A stretch of 64,000 nt of DNA from Scolanthus callimorphus. Lineage: Eukaryota > Cnidaria > Anthozoa > Actiniaria > Edwardsiidae. The position numbers and the translations under genes were made by a program. The stretch is from the NCBI GenBank assembly GCA_033964015.1, contig CM066918.1, positions 31,720,595-31,784,594 of the forward strand. Reading direction: 5' to 3'. Positions 23,890 through 35,602 of this stretch are shown here, piece after piece (positions within the stretch are counted from its first letter, which is position 1; every line of letters starts with the position of its first letter). A model generated the notes under the pieces. The model had not been told where the DNA came from, ran no database searches, and worked only from the letters and a program-made list of their open reading frames with translations.

Positions 23890-24708
23890 ATGACACTAAC
23901 TGAAAAGATTTATGAAAATAAACACCAAAATCTAGCTATTGGTTCATATATTGATAGCAAGCAAAATATCTATCAAAGGGAAAGATATTGCATCAGCTCT
24001 TGGCTATATTGATACGAAGGATGCACTTAGAACACATGTAGATGAAAAATATAAATTTATATTTAAATCATTAAGGGGAGGCAAATCACCGCCCCCTAAA
24101 GGAATACAACCAGAAACGGTTTTATTCAAGAACCAGGTCTATACTCTCTGATATTTGGTTCAAAACTAGAATCTGCTAAAGTTTTCCAAGATTGGGTATT
24201 CTCTGAGGTACTCCCATCTATCAGAAAGTATGGATACTATAGAAGGTTTAACAACCCTAAGACGCTAACATTCAAAATAGAAGATGAATACGACCTGCAT
24301 ACCAAAGTTGTTGGGTTTATCATACGGTTTTACCAGAAAGCTATTATAACACCAGGACTAGGAGAGAATCAAAATTCTTCATCTAAGCGTATTGCTTCTT
24401 ATAAAAAAGGTTATATGAGAGGACAGCCAGATCTTATAATACAAAATTGTCACAAATATTACTCTGACATATGTATCGAATTTAAAACTCCACAGGGTAA
24501 TGGTATTATATCTAATGAGGAGACAGACCTCTTAGAACAATATGAGGAGAATGGTTATAAGTGTATCATTTCCAACGATTATGATTTACTTATCAAGGAG
24601 ATAAACGACTACATGCGTGATGTTCGGATTAGATGCAAATTCTGTAAACGGAAATTCAAAACAAGAACAACACTAGGGAATCATAAAAAATATTTTCATA
24701 GGATATAA
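23890..24708 (+). pseudogene. BRO-N domain - PD-(D/E)XK (VRR-NUC-like) nuclease - C2H2 finger protein
   Basis: Starting at MTLTEKIYENK, the reading gives a BRO-N-type DNA-binding domain: IKGKDIASALGYIDTKDALR, THVDEKYK, PETVLFKN, GSKLESAKVFQDWV and EVLPSIRKYG. A central region ending YKKGYMRGQPDLII leads to DICIEFKTPQG, the D...ExK pattern of PD-(D/E)XK nucleases, and ISNDYDLLIKEI as in VRR-NUC-like folds. A C-terminal CKFCKRKF...NHKKYFH zinc finger ends the protein. Frames change near 23,975 and again near 24,130 (one base missing), so it is broken. BRO-N is known from baculoviruses, phages and giant viruses; the fusion to a nuclease and finger inside a Polinton is what makes it notable. The role (accessory nuclease, regulator or anti-host factor) is not known. 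Confidence 0.75.
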
Positions 24709-24872
24709 AAATATACCTATAAATAAATCATATAATATGGATATAGACGCTACAGATAGAACTCATTTATTACCTGATTATGGTGATGATCATTATACAG
24801 ATGGTGAGTTATATACTTCATCAACAGAAGTAGATTGGTTGCGTGAAGCTGATGAATTAACAAATCGATTAA

Positions 24873-27800
24873 GAGCCATTGTCTGAGAAAGTGTTCCAGG
24901 TCAAAAAAGTGGGGGTCAACCGATTTCCTTCAAACTTGTGTCAGAAGTTAGGTTTGATGAGATATTACAAAAGCCACTTTGGTTTTGTTTTCTGGTATTT
25001 TGTTTCAAAGTTACAGGGGGGTCCTACTTATGGCCCTCTGACCACCAAATTTTCATGTTTTGGGGAGTTGTATTATCATGGTTATTTCACCAAGACAATA
25101 TAACTCCTGAAATAATAAACTACATGGTAACTATCTACTGTTAATGCCCTTTCAGAAAATATATGTGTCGTTGGCATAGCTTTGCTTGGACGAGCAGGGC
25201 CTCGCCCTAGTGTTAGCCAATTTTTGAGATGGAAAGAACTACTGAAAATGGCAACTTTTTAGAAATTATTATTTTTTACCTGCAACAAGATCTGGCAATG
25301 ACTTCACTTCCACAAATGACTTTGACCCTAGTACTAACAAAATCAGTTGAGAAAAAATTGGGCACTTCTGTATAAATTACTTTTTCAGGGCCATTTATTA
25401 GGCATGGTTGCACATAAGTCATTAGGCCAAAAGAGATCTTTTTATCACTAAATCCAAAGAATTCGTAGAAATAATAGCATCAATCACTTGTATTTGTTCT
25501 CAGCATATATCTGATCATCAATAAAAAGTGTCATTTGGCCTAAATCAAACTCCAGTGTCCATGGCGATGCATAGAATACAACCGGAAAGCACAAAAATAC
25601 CACATTTTCCAATGTTTCGACTTTTTTCTTCTCTCCAAAAGCTCAATGTGATAAAATAAGCTAGCAATTACATTGACTAGTGTTCCTAGGGCATAAAGAT
25701 ACACTTAACTTATATGTTGACTTGCTTAAAATGTTGTCACGAGTCCTGAGCCTGGAAGCACAACATGGTCTGTCATTTGTGGGACAATAACACAGTCAAA
25801 TTATCGCCGCTTTGTGCATACATGTGCACTCTGCCTTCCTCAAGTCCTTCCATCACTAAACAAGAATGTTCACGGCTATGGGCCTTGTAACACAGCATGA
25901 AAAGTACATTTCTTGACAAAAATCAGCCTCCATGAAGACAGATCCACATTCACTGACCCGAATATCGAGGACCATTTCCAGTTAAACAAGACGTCGAAAA
26001 TGAATCAAACAATACCAGATCGTGCTTGTAATAAAGATCAAGAGATAGAAGGTCGCCTGAATGATCTGATTTCATCCTCAAAAGGCCGAATTATGAAGAA
26101 AAGCAGTTCAAGTCACGCCGGACTGCTCCATCATGCGTGGACGCCATCTTGGACGAGAGCGCAGTGGGCCTGGGGAAGAGCGCGATGCATTCTGCGAAAT
26201 TCACTGTGCTCTTTGTCGCATTTATGCAAAATGGATTGCTACTGCTCTTTTGGCAGCTCTTCGGATCCATGTGGCGCTGCAGATTGGGCGCTGCACGAAA
26301 ATGTTTTCGTTCCACTGCTGAGTTGCAATTCAGATCTCGCCAAGTGGGTAAAAAAAAACAAGTAAAAAGACTGTGGCGCGTCAGGCAGCAAGGGCCGCCC
26401 AAAAACAAGCTCGTCTTCTGGCACCGGTAGCTTACTGAGCTGAACATTTTGGAATAACAACATGAAATGATTATTTTTTAGAGGGGAGGGAGAGGATGCC
26501 CAGAATAATATAAATATCATAATATATTGCCTATGCCGGCTATAGGGTCTTTTCACATTTCCGCGGTGAGAATAGGGATGGAAGTATGAATATGACAAAA
26601 TTAAGAGTAGGGGGTAGGGCAACGTTAATCGTTTTTCTTGTGGGTTCCCCTTGGGGCGACTGAAAATATAATATGAAACAATACATGAAATAGTGGAATC
26701 CTTTTCATTCTTCTTTAACATGACGGCTCTAATCGAAAGAGCCTGACGCGTCCGAGCCGTGTAGTATACTAGTGTTTTTGAGCCACTCGGTGAGATCTGA
26801 ATTCAACCAAGAGAAAATGATCCCCAGAGAACGCAACCCCATCACAGTGGCATAAGAGCGTGACACTTTCTATTTTTAGAACAGGGAGCTATTTTTAGCG
26901 ACGCCTTTTGATTGGACGTGTCCTAGCAACAGACATCGCTGTGAGGATGCATGTGTGACCACTGGTCAATGCAAGAGGAGGTCTGTCAGTCTTCCCATAA
27001 TGCATCGCTTTTGAGCCATATTATAAATGGCCGGATGACGCGCGCGCAATTCGGCAGTTGAACAAGGAGGATTTTGTGAAGCTCACAAATTTAAGCGCTC
27101 CGGCCTTTCTCGCAGAAAAAAATGATCTTGCACCTCTGCTACGATGAAGTCAGCCGAAGCATAAACTTTATGTTGACAAGTTTCACATGTCTGCATGTTT
27201 GCAAAGTCTTGTGACATTTTGTTTTCCCGCCGTCGCTTGAAGAAAGCAGATTTTGTTTGTTTACAAGCAGTGCAAGCTTATTTTCGTCGATGAAATCTCA
27301 ATTCTCCTTAGATTAGCGCGCGCTCTCGCGCAATCACAACGGCTTTTCGCACGAGCTCTAGCACTTTTCTGTTCACATTTTTCCATATTTTTCGGCGAAT
27401 AAATATCTTTCTGACATTAGATATTGCTTAAAATATAGCTAAGAAACCATTCCGGACTTTGTATTGCAGAAATGTATCGCGTTTGAATATTTTTTTTAGA
27501 TATTAAGTTCAGGATCGACCCCGTTCGCGAGTGGTGACGGCGAGCGAGACTTAAGTTTTCAACGTGTTTTGCAGTGCTCACGAAGGCCGACCGTTGTTTC
27601 GGTTGTCTACTTTCCAGTCCCAAATTCAACAAGAAATCGAGAGGGCAATTCTGATAATGAAATAGATTTAAAATCAAAGAAATTTGCTTAAGTATAATAC
27701 TCAATAAAATCAGAGGGCAATTGGTTAGAAATAGTAGATTTTGGTTAATGAAAAATGAAAACAAAGCCATCGCCTGGACAAATGTCCGTGCAGAGATTTG

Positions 27801-29750
27801 ACGGCAAAGTTGCGCCCTTGTTATTTTCCGCCTGCTTGACATTATGAAGTGAAAATTTAGCTAAACCACGAGTTCATTTCATAAACGTTTATGTATACTT
27901 ATCAGATTACATATAATGGTGGTCTTAAGATATTTTTATTGAGGGATTTCAGATCTGTTTTCACGCTTTTTTCCCGGGAACATTGTCCGCTTTGGCGGGT
28001 AGTTTCAAAAAATCTCGCGCAGGTACTCACGGGAAGACTGACAGACGTCCTCTTGGTCAATGCGGCATGCTACGTGACGCTGCACTGTTGCTGTTCTCGT
28101 AATATGATTGACTGATTTGCCATGGTAAATAAGAGTGTGCGCAGACAACGCTGCTTGCATCAACACGTGCGCGCTTCTAAACCAACGGAAAACAGTTCGA
28201 ATCCGTGTGCAATGAATCTATTTTTAGAACTGCTGCCACTCAGATGGGTCATGGGGTTGCGTTCTCTGGGGATCATTTTCTCTTGATTCAACTCAGCAGT
28301 GGAACGAAAACATTTTCGTGTAGCGCCAATCTGCAGCGCCACATGGATCCGAAGAGCTGCCAAAAGAGCAGTAGCAACCCCGGGATCAATCCATTTTGCA
28401 TAAATGCGACAAAGATCACAGTGAATTTCGCAGAATGCATCGCGCTCTTCCCCAGGCCCACTGCGCTCCCGTCCAAGATGGCGTCCACGCATTATGGAGC
28501 AGTCCGGCGTGACTTGAACTGCTTTTATGTATAAATCGGCCTTTTCACCCTTTTCAGGATGAAATCAGATCATACAGGCGACCTTATTTCTCGTGACCTT
28601 TATTACAAGCACGATCTGGTATTGTTTGATTCATTTTCAACGTCTTGTTTACCTGGAAATGGTCCTCGATGTTCGGGTCAGCGAATCCATTATGGATATG
28701 TCTTCATGGAGGCTGATTTTTGTCAAGAAATTTACTTTTCATGCTGTGTTACAAGGTCCATAGCCGTGAACATTCTTGTTTAGTGATGGAAAGGACTTGA
28801 GGAAGGCAGATTACGGGCACATGTTTGCACAAGCGGCGCTAATTTTACTGTGTTATTGTCTCACAAATGACAGACCATGTTGTGTGCCCAAGCTCGGGAC
28901 TCATGACAATATAAGCAGGTAAACATAAGTGTATCTAGGAACATTAGTCGATGTAATTGCTAGCTTATTTTATCAGATTGAGCTTTTGGCGAGAAGAAAT
29001 AAGTCGAAACATTGGAAAATGTGGTATTTTTGTGCTTTCCGGTTGTATTCTATGCATCGCCATGGACACTGGAGTTTGATTTAGGCCAAATGACACTTTT
29101 TATTGATGATCAGATATATGCTGAGAACAAATACAAGTGATTGATGCTATTATTTCTACGAATTCTTTGGATTTAGTGATAAAAAGATCTCTTTTGGCCT
29201 AATGACTTATGTGCAACCATGCCTAATAAATGGCCCTGAAAAAGTAATTTATACAGAAGTGCCCAATTTTTTCTCAACTGATTTTGTTAGTACTAGGGTC
29301 AAAGTCATTTGTGGAAGTGAAGTCATTGCCAGATCTTGTTGCAGGTAAAAAATAATAATTTCTAAAAATATGCGATTTTCAGTAGTTCTTTCCATCTCAA
29401 AAATTGGCTAACACTAGGGCGAGGCCCTGCTCGTCCAAGCAAAGCTATGCCAACGACACATATATTTTCTGAAAGGGCATTAACAGTAGATAGTTACCAT
29501 GTAGTTTATTATTTCAGGAGTTATATTGTCTTGGTGAAATAACCATGATAATACAACTCCCCAAAACATGAAAATTTGGTGGTCAGAGGGCCAAAGTAGG
29601 ACCCCCCTGTAACTTTGAAACAAAATACCAGAAAACAAAACCAAAGTGGCCTTTGTAATATCTCATCAAACCTAACTTCTGACACAAGTTTGAAGGAAAT
29701 CGGTTGACCCTCACTTTTCCTGCCTGGAACACTTTCTCAGACAATAGCTC
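24873..29750. mobile_element. Nested long-TIR element 1 (TTAA target), 4.9 kb
   Basis: TTAA occurs on both sides (24869-24872, 29751-29754) and the ends GAGCCATTGTCTGAGAAAG and CTTTCTCAGACAATAGCTC are inverted repeats. The inverted arms continue for about 1.5 kb (for example ACCGATTTCCTTCAAACTTG, GATCTGGCAATGACTTC, TGCATTCTGCGAAATTCAC on both sides), and a weaker inverted match persists at 26,962 and 28,033. No transposase frame is present, so it is non-autonomous. TTAA duplication is typical of piggyBac and Kolobok superfamilies. It interrupts the coiled-coil gene. Confidence 0.88.
26325..26805. mobile_element. Small element nested in the left arm of element 1
   Basis: The left arm has ~480 bp absent from the right arm. 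Its ends GCAATTCAGATCTCGCCAAG and TCGGTGAGATCTGAATT are imperfect inverted repeats, so it is a later insertion rather than a deletion in the other arm. A clean target duplication was not found. Confidence 0.65.
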
Positions 29751-31244
29751 TTAAGACTGTTGAAAGGTGATGAAAGTAAATTCTCATTAACTTCTGATGA
29801 TGTTAGAATCTTTAAAGAGACTAAATTTCCAGATGCAAGGCTAGGTGGATTCTATATGAGATTAAATGGAAATGACTTACAAGTACAATCAAAGTATGGG
29901 ACGGAATGGCATAATCTGTTTACTAATAAGGGCACAGTTAGTTCAAGGGTCCCTAAAACAATAATAGAAGCATTAGGAGATACGAAGAGTCAAGTTGAGG
30001 CTTGGGGTAAAATAGAAGCAGAATTTCCACATGCCAACCGTGAACTCCTTGAATATGATATTAATAAAGACGGTAAGGTAGCTCTAACTCTTAAGGAGCT
30101 CTTAAGAGCGGCTCCGCGTGAATATCAACTGAGGCGTGCAAGATAGAAAAATCGAAAATACTCAAACTTCGTTCAAAATATGCTTTTGGGTCACGGTTTA
30201 TGAAAATATATTTTTTAATCCGATCGATCAAATATTTTAATTTTGAGGCGCCCTTTCTTATTTCGACCTCTCGAGCCAGCAAAATCGACTGAAAAATAGC
30301 CTCCGAATAAGGCCCTATATTACGGCGCAAAATAAAATTCATTCTTAAATAAACACAATCACGCTAAAGTTCGATGTTTGCTTCTAGTCTGTGTTGAATT
30401 TCAAAGCGACCAGATTAAAATATAATTTTTGACAGGTTTAGAAATGTGATATCCCCGTGTGCGAATGTTCAAAGTCTGATTTTGGGCATTTTACGAACGC
30501 AAAAATAAGTACATGCGATATAGCTCTTGCCGAAATAAATACAATCGGTGGATAGAGTAACATCCCCTCTTCAAAACAGTGAGATAAAATTTTGGGGATC
30601 TTTAATTCTGTGGCGCTGAAGGCGAGAAGTGTACATACACTTGAGCGCTAAATTGAACTCTTGACTCTGTCACGCTGAGAGCCGCATCAAAACAACAATC
30701 ACACATTACCGTCCTTTCCAGGAACGAACTTGTGCTAAACTCCGGACTAGAACCAAGTATAGTTAAATAAACTATTCTGGTTGTAAAAAGAATGATTTAA
30801 TCAAGTAAAACAATGATTTCTGTACAGTTCTTACCTGATGACCACACGCTAGTGAGCTTACATAAGGTACGATTTCTTGTAAGGCAAGGTTCTAAACTAT
30901 TCAAAGACATCGGCAGTAGAATATGCACAGTGGATCAAACTGATGACTTTAGGAAACCTCCATGTTACTTTGAGGTAGAAATAGATTAATATCCTGAGTC
31001 TGATCGACAAGGACGGTTTCACGTGCACTGATCCTGGTCGAGTTCGGTCGAGTGTGTGACAAACAAAGCAATGTACCACAGGCTACCCGCGTGCCGATAT
31101 TCTTTTTATTCGCGTTCGATTCAATTCTATTTTGCGTGTATCTATTTATTCTGAAAAGCTTTATAATCATTGATTGATTGATGGAAAAGTATTATATATT
31201 TTTTCTCATATCTTTTTTTATTCAAAATGATTCTTGGTACTCGC

Positions 31245-31525
31245 ACGGGTGCACACGGCGCGATTTGGCAGCTGCGAATTTGCGGCGATCGTCGGAGTCA
31301 TCGCGTTGGTGTGAACGGACAGCGATTTGGCCCCGCAATATTTGCCAATTGGCTGGCGATCTGAATAAATCGCACACACATCGCAGGGGATTTGAACATG
31401 TTCAAAACCCCTGCGACTTCGCGGTGACATCGCAAGCGAAATCGCCATAAGATCGCAGAGCGATCATCACCGCCATGGGATCACCACAGAAATCGCACCT
31501 CAAATCGCAGCTGAAATCGCACTGT
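31245..31525. repeat. ATCGCA-rich self-complementary block
   Basis: GATTTGGC, GCGATTT and ATCGCA words recur densely in both orientations between TGTGAACGGACAGCG and TGTGTAAACGGACC. The style resembles the AGACGAACAAATCGTCT block at 10,660, which also contains GTGTGAAAACGG-like words. Probably a MITE composed of subrepeats. Confidence 0.5.
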
Positions 31526-31790
31526 GTAAACGGACCTTTGGTCTTCTGCAATACAACGTTTTTTTGTGGTTGACAGGCGTATACTTTGCACGTTGTTTGA
31601 TAAAAATAGACGGAGGTGCTCGTCAGGAAAATTTTTTTTACCCTAAGGCCGGCCGGAATATCAAATTGGGTGTGGCCAAAAGTGAGAGATAGCAAATTGG
31701 ATGCAGAAAATCCTAATGTTATTGCGGTCCTTAAGAAATTACCATCAAGCTGAATTTTTGCAGGGGTAGCAGACACTTTCAGGTGCGGAT

Positions 31791-31937
31791 TAAGGAATTT
31801 CTGAAAGGGGGAGCCGGATAGTGAAAAAATGGGACGAAAATTTTCCAATTTCCTCCAGCAAATACAGATAATGTATGGGAAAATCACCCGAGAAAGGGCG
31901 GGCCGGGGGCCGCGACCCCCCTCTTAATCCGCCCCTG
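31791..31937. mobile_element. MITE related to the 6,661 element
   Basis: The core words GGAATTTCTGAA, GGATAGTGAAAA, ATGGGACGAAA and TTTCCTCCAGCAAATACAG match the 6,661 MITE in the same order. Termini GTGCGGATTAAG and CTTAATCCGCCCC are inverted repeats but differ from the 6,661 termini, so the two share a core with different ends. Confidence 0.7.
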
Positions 31938-32980
31938 ACTTTGGACACCCCTATAGCAGTTGGGTGAATTGTATACCCAAAGGGATAGGATGAGCACCCC
32001 CGTCCATTTTTGGGGGAATACCCCCGGGGCGTAAATATAGCTGCCTAAGACAAACGTATCAAACTCACATATGCCAGTCTTTTACTGACACGTGCAGTCA
32101 GAGTTCGGTCACAGTTTTTGCCTACACGGACCTCCCACCCGGCGCAAATAACACATATGTATTTTCAAGTCCGAGGTCACAGTATTTCACGAATCTGGGC
32201 CAACTCCAAGCCGAAAAGATATTGATTTTCCTTACATGAAGAAGCATTCGACGCGCGGGGCATGTCGCGGTTAAATCGGAGCGCGCGACTCATAAGATTG
32301 CTGCAGGCAAAAGCAAAGGTTCGGTACGTAATTGCTTAAAACTCTTCTCTGGTTGGACAACAAAACAATACCCAACACCTCAACACAAAGAACGAGGATA
32401 ACAGAGACAAAGAAACTCCTTTGTAGAACGAAGATAATAGAGACAAAAGCAACTACGTCCTTACTGAAAGCAAATAGTTATGCGTGACACAGAGTGGCAA
32501 CTTTCTTTTTTAATAATAAGCGTTGCTTTGGGCGGGGTCAATGGACGATATGGTACCTGACCACCCTACCCCATGATTAGGATTTAGGAACGTGTGATGA
32601 TGTTTTATTGCTATAGTGCAATAGAATCTATTTTTTTCAAGCAACGTGCAACGTACAGGCTAGTCAATCAGTCTTGGCCAGACTTATGCCGATGTGTGTA
32701 TGCTATATAGTGCTTACACTTTATATTTACAACAAAACATTTATTGCTAAAGACTAAGAATACAGGCAGCGCGAGTACCAATAATCATCTTGAATCAGGT
32801 ATCATAAAATATCAATAATACTTTCCATCAATCAATCAATGATTACAACGCATTTCAGAATAATAGATACACGCAAAATAGAATTGAATCGAACGCGAAT
32901 AAACAGAACATATCGGCACGCGGGTAGCCTGTGGTACATTGCTTTGTTTGTCACACACTCGACCGAACTCGACCAGGATC

Positions 32981-33384
32981 GTAATGTAATGTAGGCACTT
33001 GTATACCGCAAATTATCATATGGATATGTTCAAATGCGGTTTACAGATGTGGACATGTCTGATTCCTAAGATGCGGACTGCGATTTATACAATGCAGTTT
33101 ACAATCATGAGTGGTTGTTAGATTACATTCTGTGGTGAGCACTGTGATTGTTTAACGTCCCTCGCATAGTGGTTAAGTGTAGTGGGCTGAGAGACGGGAC
33201 CTCGGTTTTATTGTCTCATCCGAAAGACGTGAAACACAGGAGAAATGACGAATCACTTCAACCCACGATGGACACAAGGTTCGAAACAGCAGAGAAAAAT
33301 CCCAACTGCCCCCGACTGGGATTCGAACCCGGTGCACAGAGGTGAGAGGCAAACGCTTTACACGCTGCGCCACCCGTGCTTCAT
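32981..33384 (-). mobile_element. tRNA-derived SINE with GGATC target duplication
   Basis: On the minus strand the head reads GGTGGCGCAGCGTGTAAAGC (A box) and GGGTTCGAATCCCAG (B box), followed by a body containing TCTTTCGGATGAGACAATAA and a short ATTAC-type tail. GGATC is duplicated (32976-32980, 33385-33389). The left arm of the host element preserves the uninterrupted target (GACCAGGATCAGTGCACG in complement), which proves the insertion. The copy at 50,565 is almost identical. Confidence 0.92.
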
Positions 33385-34796
33385 GGATCAGTGCACGTGA
33401 AACCGTCCTTGTCGATCAGACTCAGGATATTAATCTATTTCTACCTTAAGGTAACATGGAGGTTTCCTAAAGCCATCAGTTTGATCCACTGTGCATATTC
33501 TACTACCGATGTTTTTGAATAGTTTAGAACCTTGCCTTCACAAGAAATCGTGCCTTATGTGAGCTCTTTAGAGTATGGTCATCAGGTAAGAACTGTACAC
33601 AAATCATTGTTTTACTTAATTAAATCATTCTTTTTACAACCAGAATAGTTTATTTAACTAATACTTGGTTCTTATCCGGAGTTTAGCACAAGTTCGTTCC
33701 TGGAAAAGACGGTATTTGTGATTGTTGTTTTGATGCGGCTCTCAGCGTGACAGAGTCAAGAGGTCAATTTAGCGCTCAAGTGTATGTACACTTCTCGCCT
33801 TCAGCGCCACAGAATTAAAGATCCCCAAAATTTTATCTCACTGTTTTGAAGAGGGGATGTTACTCTATCCACCGATTGTATTTATTTCGGCAAGAGCCAT
33901 ATCGCATGTACTTATTTTTGCGTTCGTAAAATGCCCAAAATCAGACTTTGAACATTCGCACACGGGGATATCATATTTCTAAACCTGTCAAAAATTATAT
34001 TTTAATCTGACCGCTTTGAAATTCAACACAGACTAGAAGCAAACATCGAACTTTAAAGTGATTGTGTTTATTTAAGAATGAATTTTATTTTGCGCCGTAA
34101 TATAGGGCCTTATTCGGAGGCTATTTTTCAGTCGATTTTGCTGGCTCGAGAGGCCGAAACAAGAAAGGGCGCCTCAAAATAAAAATATTTGATCGATCGG
34201 ATTAAAATATATATTTTCATAAACCGTGACCCAAAAGCATATTTTGAGCGAAGTTTGAGTATTTTCGATTTTTCTATCTTGCACGCCTCAGTTGATATTC
34301 ACGCGGAGCCGCTCTTAAGGTTGCTTTAGGTTCAACATATGATGAAATAATTGATAAAATTGATGTTGAACAAGATAGTTTAAACAAGCAACATAAAGAG
34401 GCTGTACATGCATTACAAAATTTAGAAGATGAAAAAACTGAATTAGAGGACCAAATTGAATTAGACAGTGTTGGTAATAAAAGTGAAATAGATAATAGAC
34501 TAACTAAAACGAACACAAAAATTGTAGAAACACGTCAGGAAATTGAAAAATTAGACGATCAAATATCAGATTTGGATGACCAACGTGAAGCAGTAGAAGA
34601 AAGGATGTCACTACGAGATCGTGTTAAACGGATATTCAAGAAGTATGGCTTTACGGTGACAGCGGTAGTATTAGCCGTGGGAACTACTATCGGAGTAATC
34701 ATCTCTAACCTATCAAAGGGGCTATCAACTGTTGCCAAGGGTGTTGGAAACGGTTTGAAAGCTATTGGTAAGAAGCTTGGATAATTACTTCCTGGC

Positions 34797-34928
34797 ATGG
34801 TTGTCGCCATAGCGAGTTTTATATTTAAATCAGCTGGAGAAGTGATTTCATTCCTAGCTAAAAATGCTTGGCTACTGATTGTAGCAGTTGTTATGTATAT
34901 GGTAAACCGTATAAAAGGTAAACGATAA
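34797..34928 (+). CDS. Small membrane-segment frame downstream of the stop
   Basis: A 43-residue frame starts MVVAIASF and includes KNAWLLIVAVVMYMV, a clear transmembrane helix, then a basic end (KGKR). It is in the same frame as the coiled-coil gene and separated from it only by the TAA at 34782, so it is either the C-terminus of that protein after a nonsense mutation or a separate small protein re-initiated at the ATG. Confidence 0.6.
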   Translation: MVVAIASFIFKSAGEVISFLAKNAWLLIVAVVMYMVNRIKGKR

Positions 34929-34929
34929 T

Positions 34930-35591
34930 ATGTATCATATGACAACAATCTTAACAATATCGATGAGACCAGAGACTAGGGTATATCTTGATCCTCCTTT
35001 ATCAAGCGTGAAGAATATACAACTTTTGAGCTATTATGGTCCCACAGCTTGGGTACGATTTAGTGAAGATCAATATGTTTACAAAAAATTAGAAAATAAT
35101 GAAAAGGAGGTATTACAAACTATCCCAGCAGGTGATTATACCCTGTTAACATTACAGCAGGCCTTTGTTCAAGGTCTGATAGGTAATAAGTACGGAATTA
35201 TTATAGATAGCCATGGAAAGAATTTTCTTTCAAATAAGACTGTTAATATCTTGTTATCTGATCAACTAGCAAAAAAGTTAGGTGCTCCTGAAAAATATTA
35301 CCAAGTAAGTTATATCCAATAAGATGGATACTTGATAAGCCTCTGATGTTATTCTGTGATATTCTAGATAGGTATAAATCATACACAAATACAAAAAACA
35401 CTGGAGCAGAGATAACACTAACAACGAGCACACTATTAGCAGTTATACCATCCAAAGATTATGCTAGCATTCCTGTTTCTATCGATTATGTATTGAACTA
35501 TTTCACGATTAAATTATTGGATATCAAAGGTCGAAAGCCTGATTTTAAAAATGAATTGATTATAATCAATTTAAAAGTAACTCAATTATAA
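34930..35591 (+). pseudogene. Capsid-associated (jelly-roll minor capsid-like) Polinton protein, frameshifted
   Basis: The first frame (130 residues) has SSVKNIQLLSYYGPTAW and an IPAGDYTLLTLQQAF segment, then VNILLSDQLAKKLGAP. After a frame change near 35,320 it continues with IRWILDKPLMLFCDIL and ends LLDIKGRKPDF...INLKVTQL. The order, a beta-rich front, an IP-x-G-x-Y motif and a short beta-strand end, matches Polinton proteins that I associate with minor capsid or fibre roles. That role is inference. It begins 2 bp after the preceding frame ends. Confidence 0.55.
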
Positions 35592-35602
35592 TATATTAAT
35601 AT

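Larger units (their letters stand above)
30095..34314. mobile_element. Nested long-TIR element 2 (TTAA target), 4.2 kb
   Basis: TTAA flanks it at 30091-30094 and 34315-34318. The ends GAGCGGCTCCGCGTG and CACGCGGAGCCGCTC start inverted arms of about 1.09 kb (30,106-31,190 and 32,818-34,314, the latter lengthened by a SINE). The left end carries 11 extra bases, GGAGCTCTTAA, before the arm proper. The centre (31,190-32,818) holds a MITE and an ATCGCA-rich block but no transposase. It shares only TTAAGAGC at its tip with element 1, so the two are different families using the same target. Confidence 0.88.
24737..34928 (+). pseudogene. Polinton coiled-coil/membrane protein gene split by two TTAA elements
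   Basis: Three pieces form one gene: 24737-24872, 29755-30094 and 34319-34928. With one TTAA kept at each site the reading frame passes both junctions unchanged. The protein has an acidic N-terminus (MDIDATDRTHLL), a globular middle (LGGFYMRLNGNDLQVQSKYG), a long Glu/Asp/Lys/Gln coiled coil, RDRVKRIFKKYGFTVTA, a hydrophobic segment VVLAVGTTIGVII and a glycine/lysine tail (GKGVGNGLKAIGKKLG-like). An in-frame TAA at 34782 separates this from a further 48 codons containing a second membrane segment (NAWLLIVAVVMYMV). I recognise the C-terminal part as conserved among cnidarian Polintons, where it lies near capsid genes, but I cannot name it securely. Confidence 0.75.

Noticed and set aside
26091..28534. 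Open frames of 100-160 codons repeated in mirror image
   Set aside because: They fall in the inverted arms of element 1; the same peptide is read from both arms and no transposase motif is present.
33148..33345. 65-codon frame identical to one at 50,744
   Set aside because: It is inside the two SINE copies; identity is due to the SINE, not a conserved protein.
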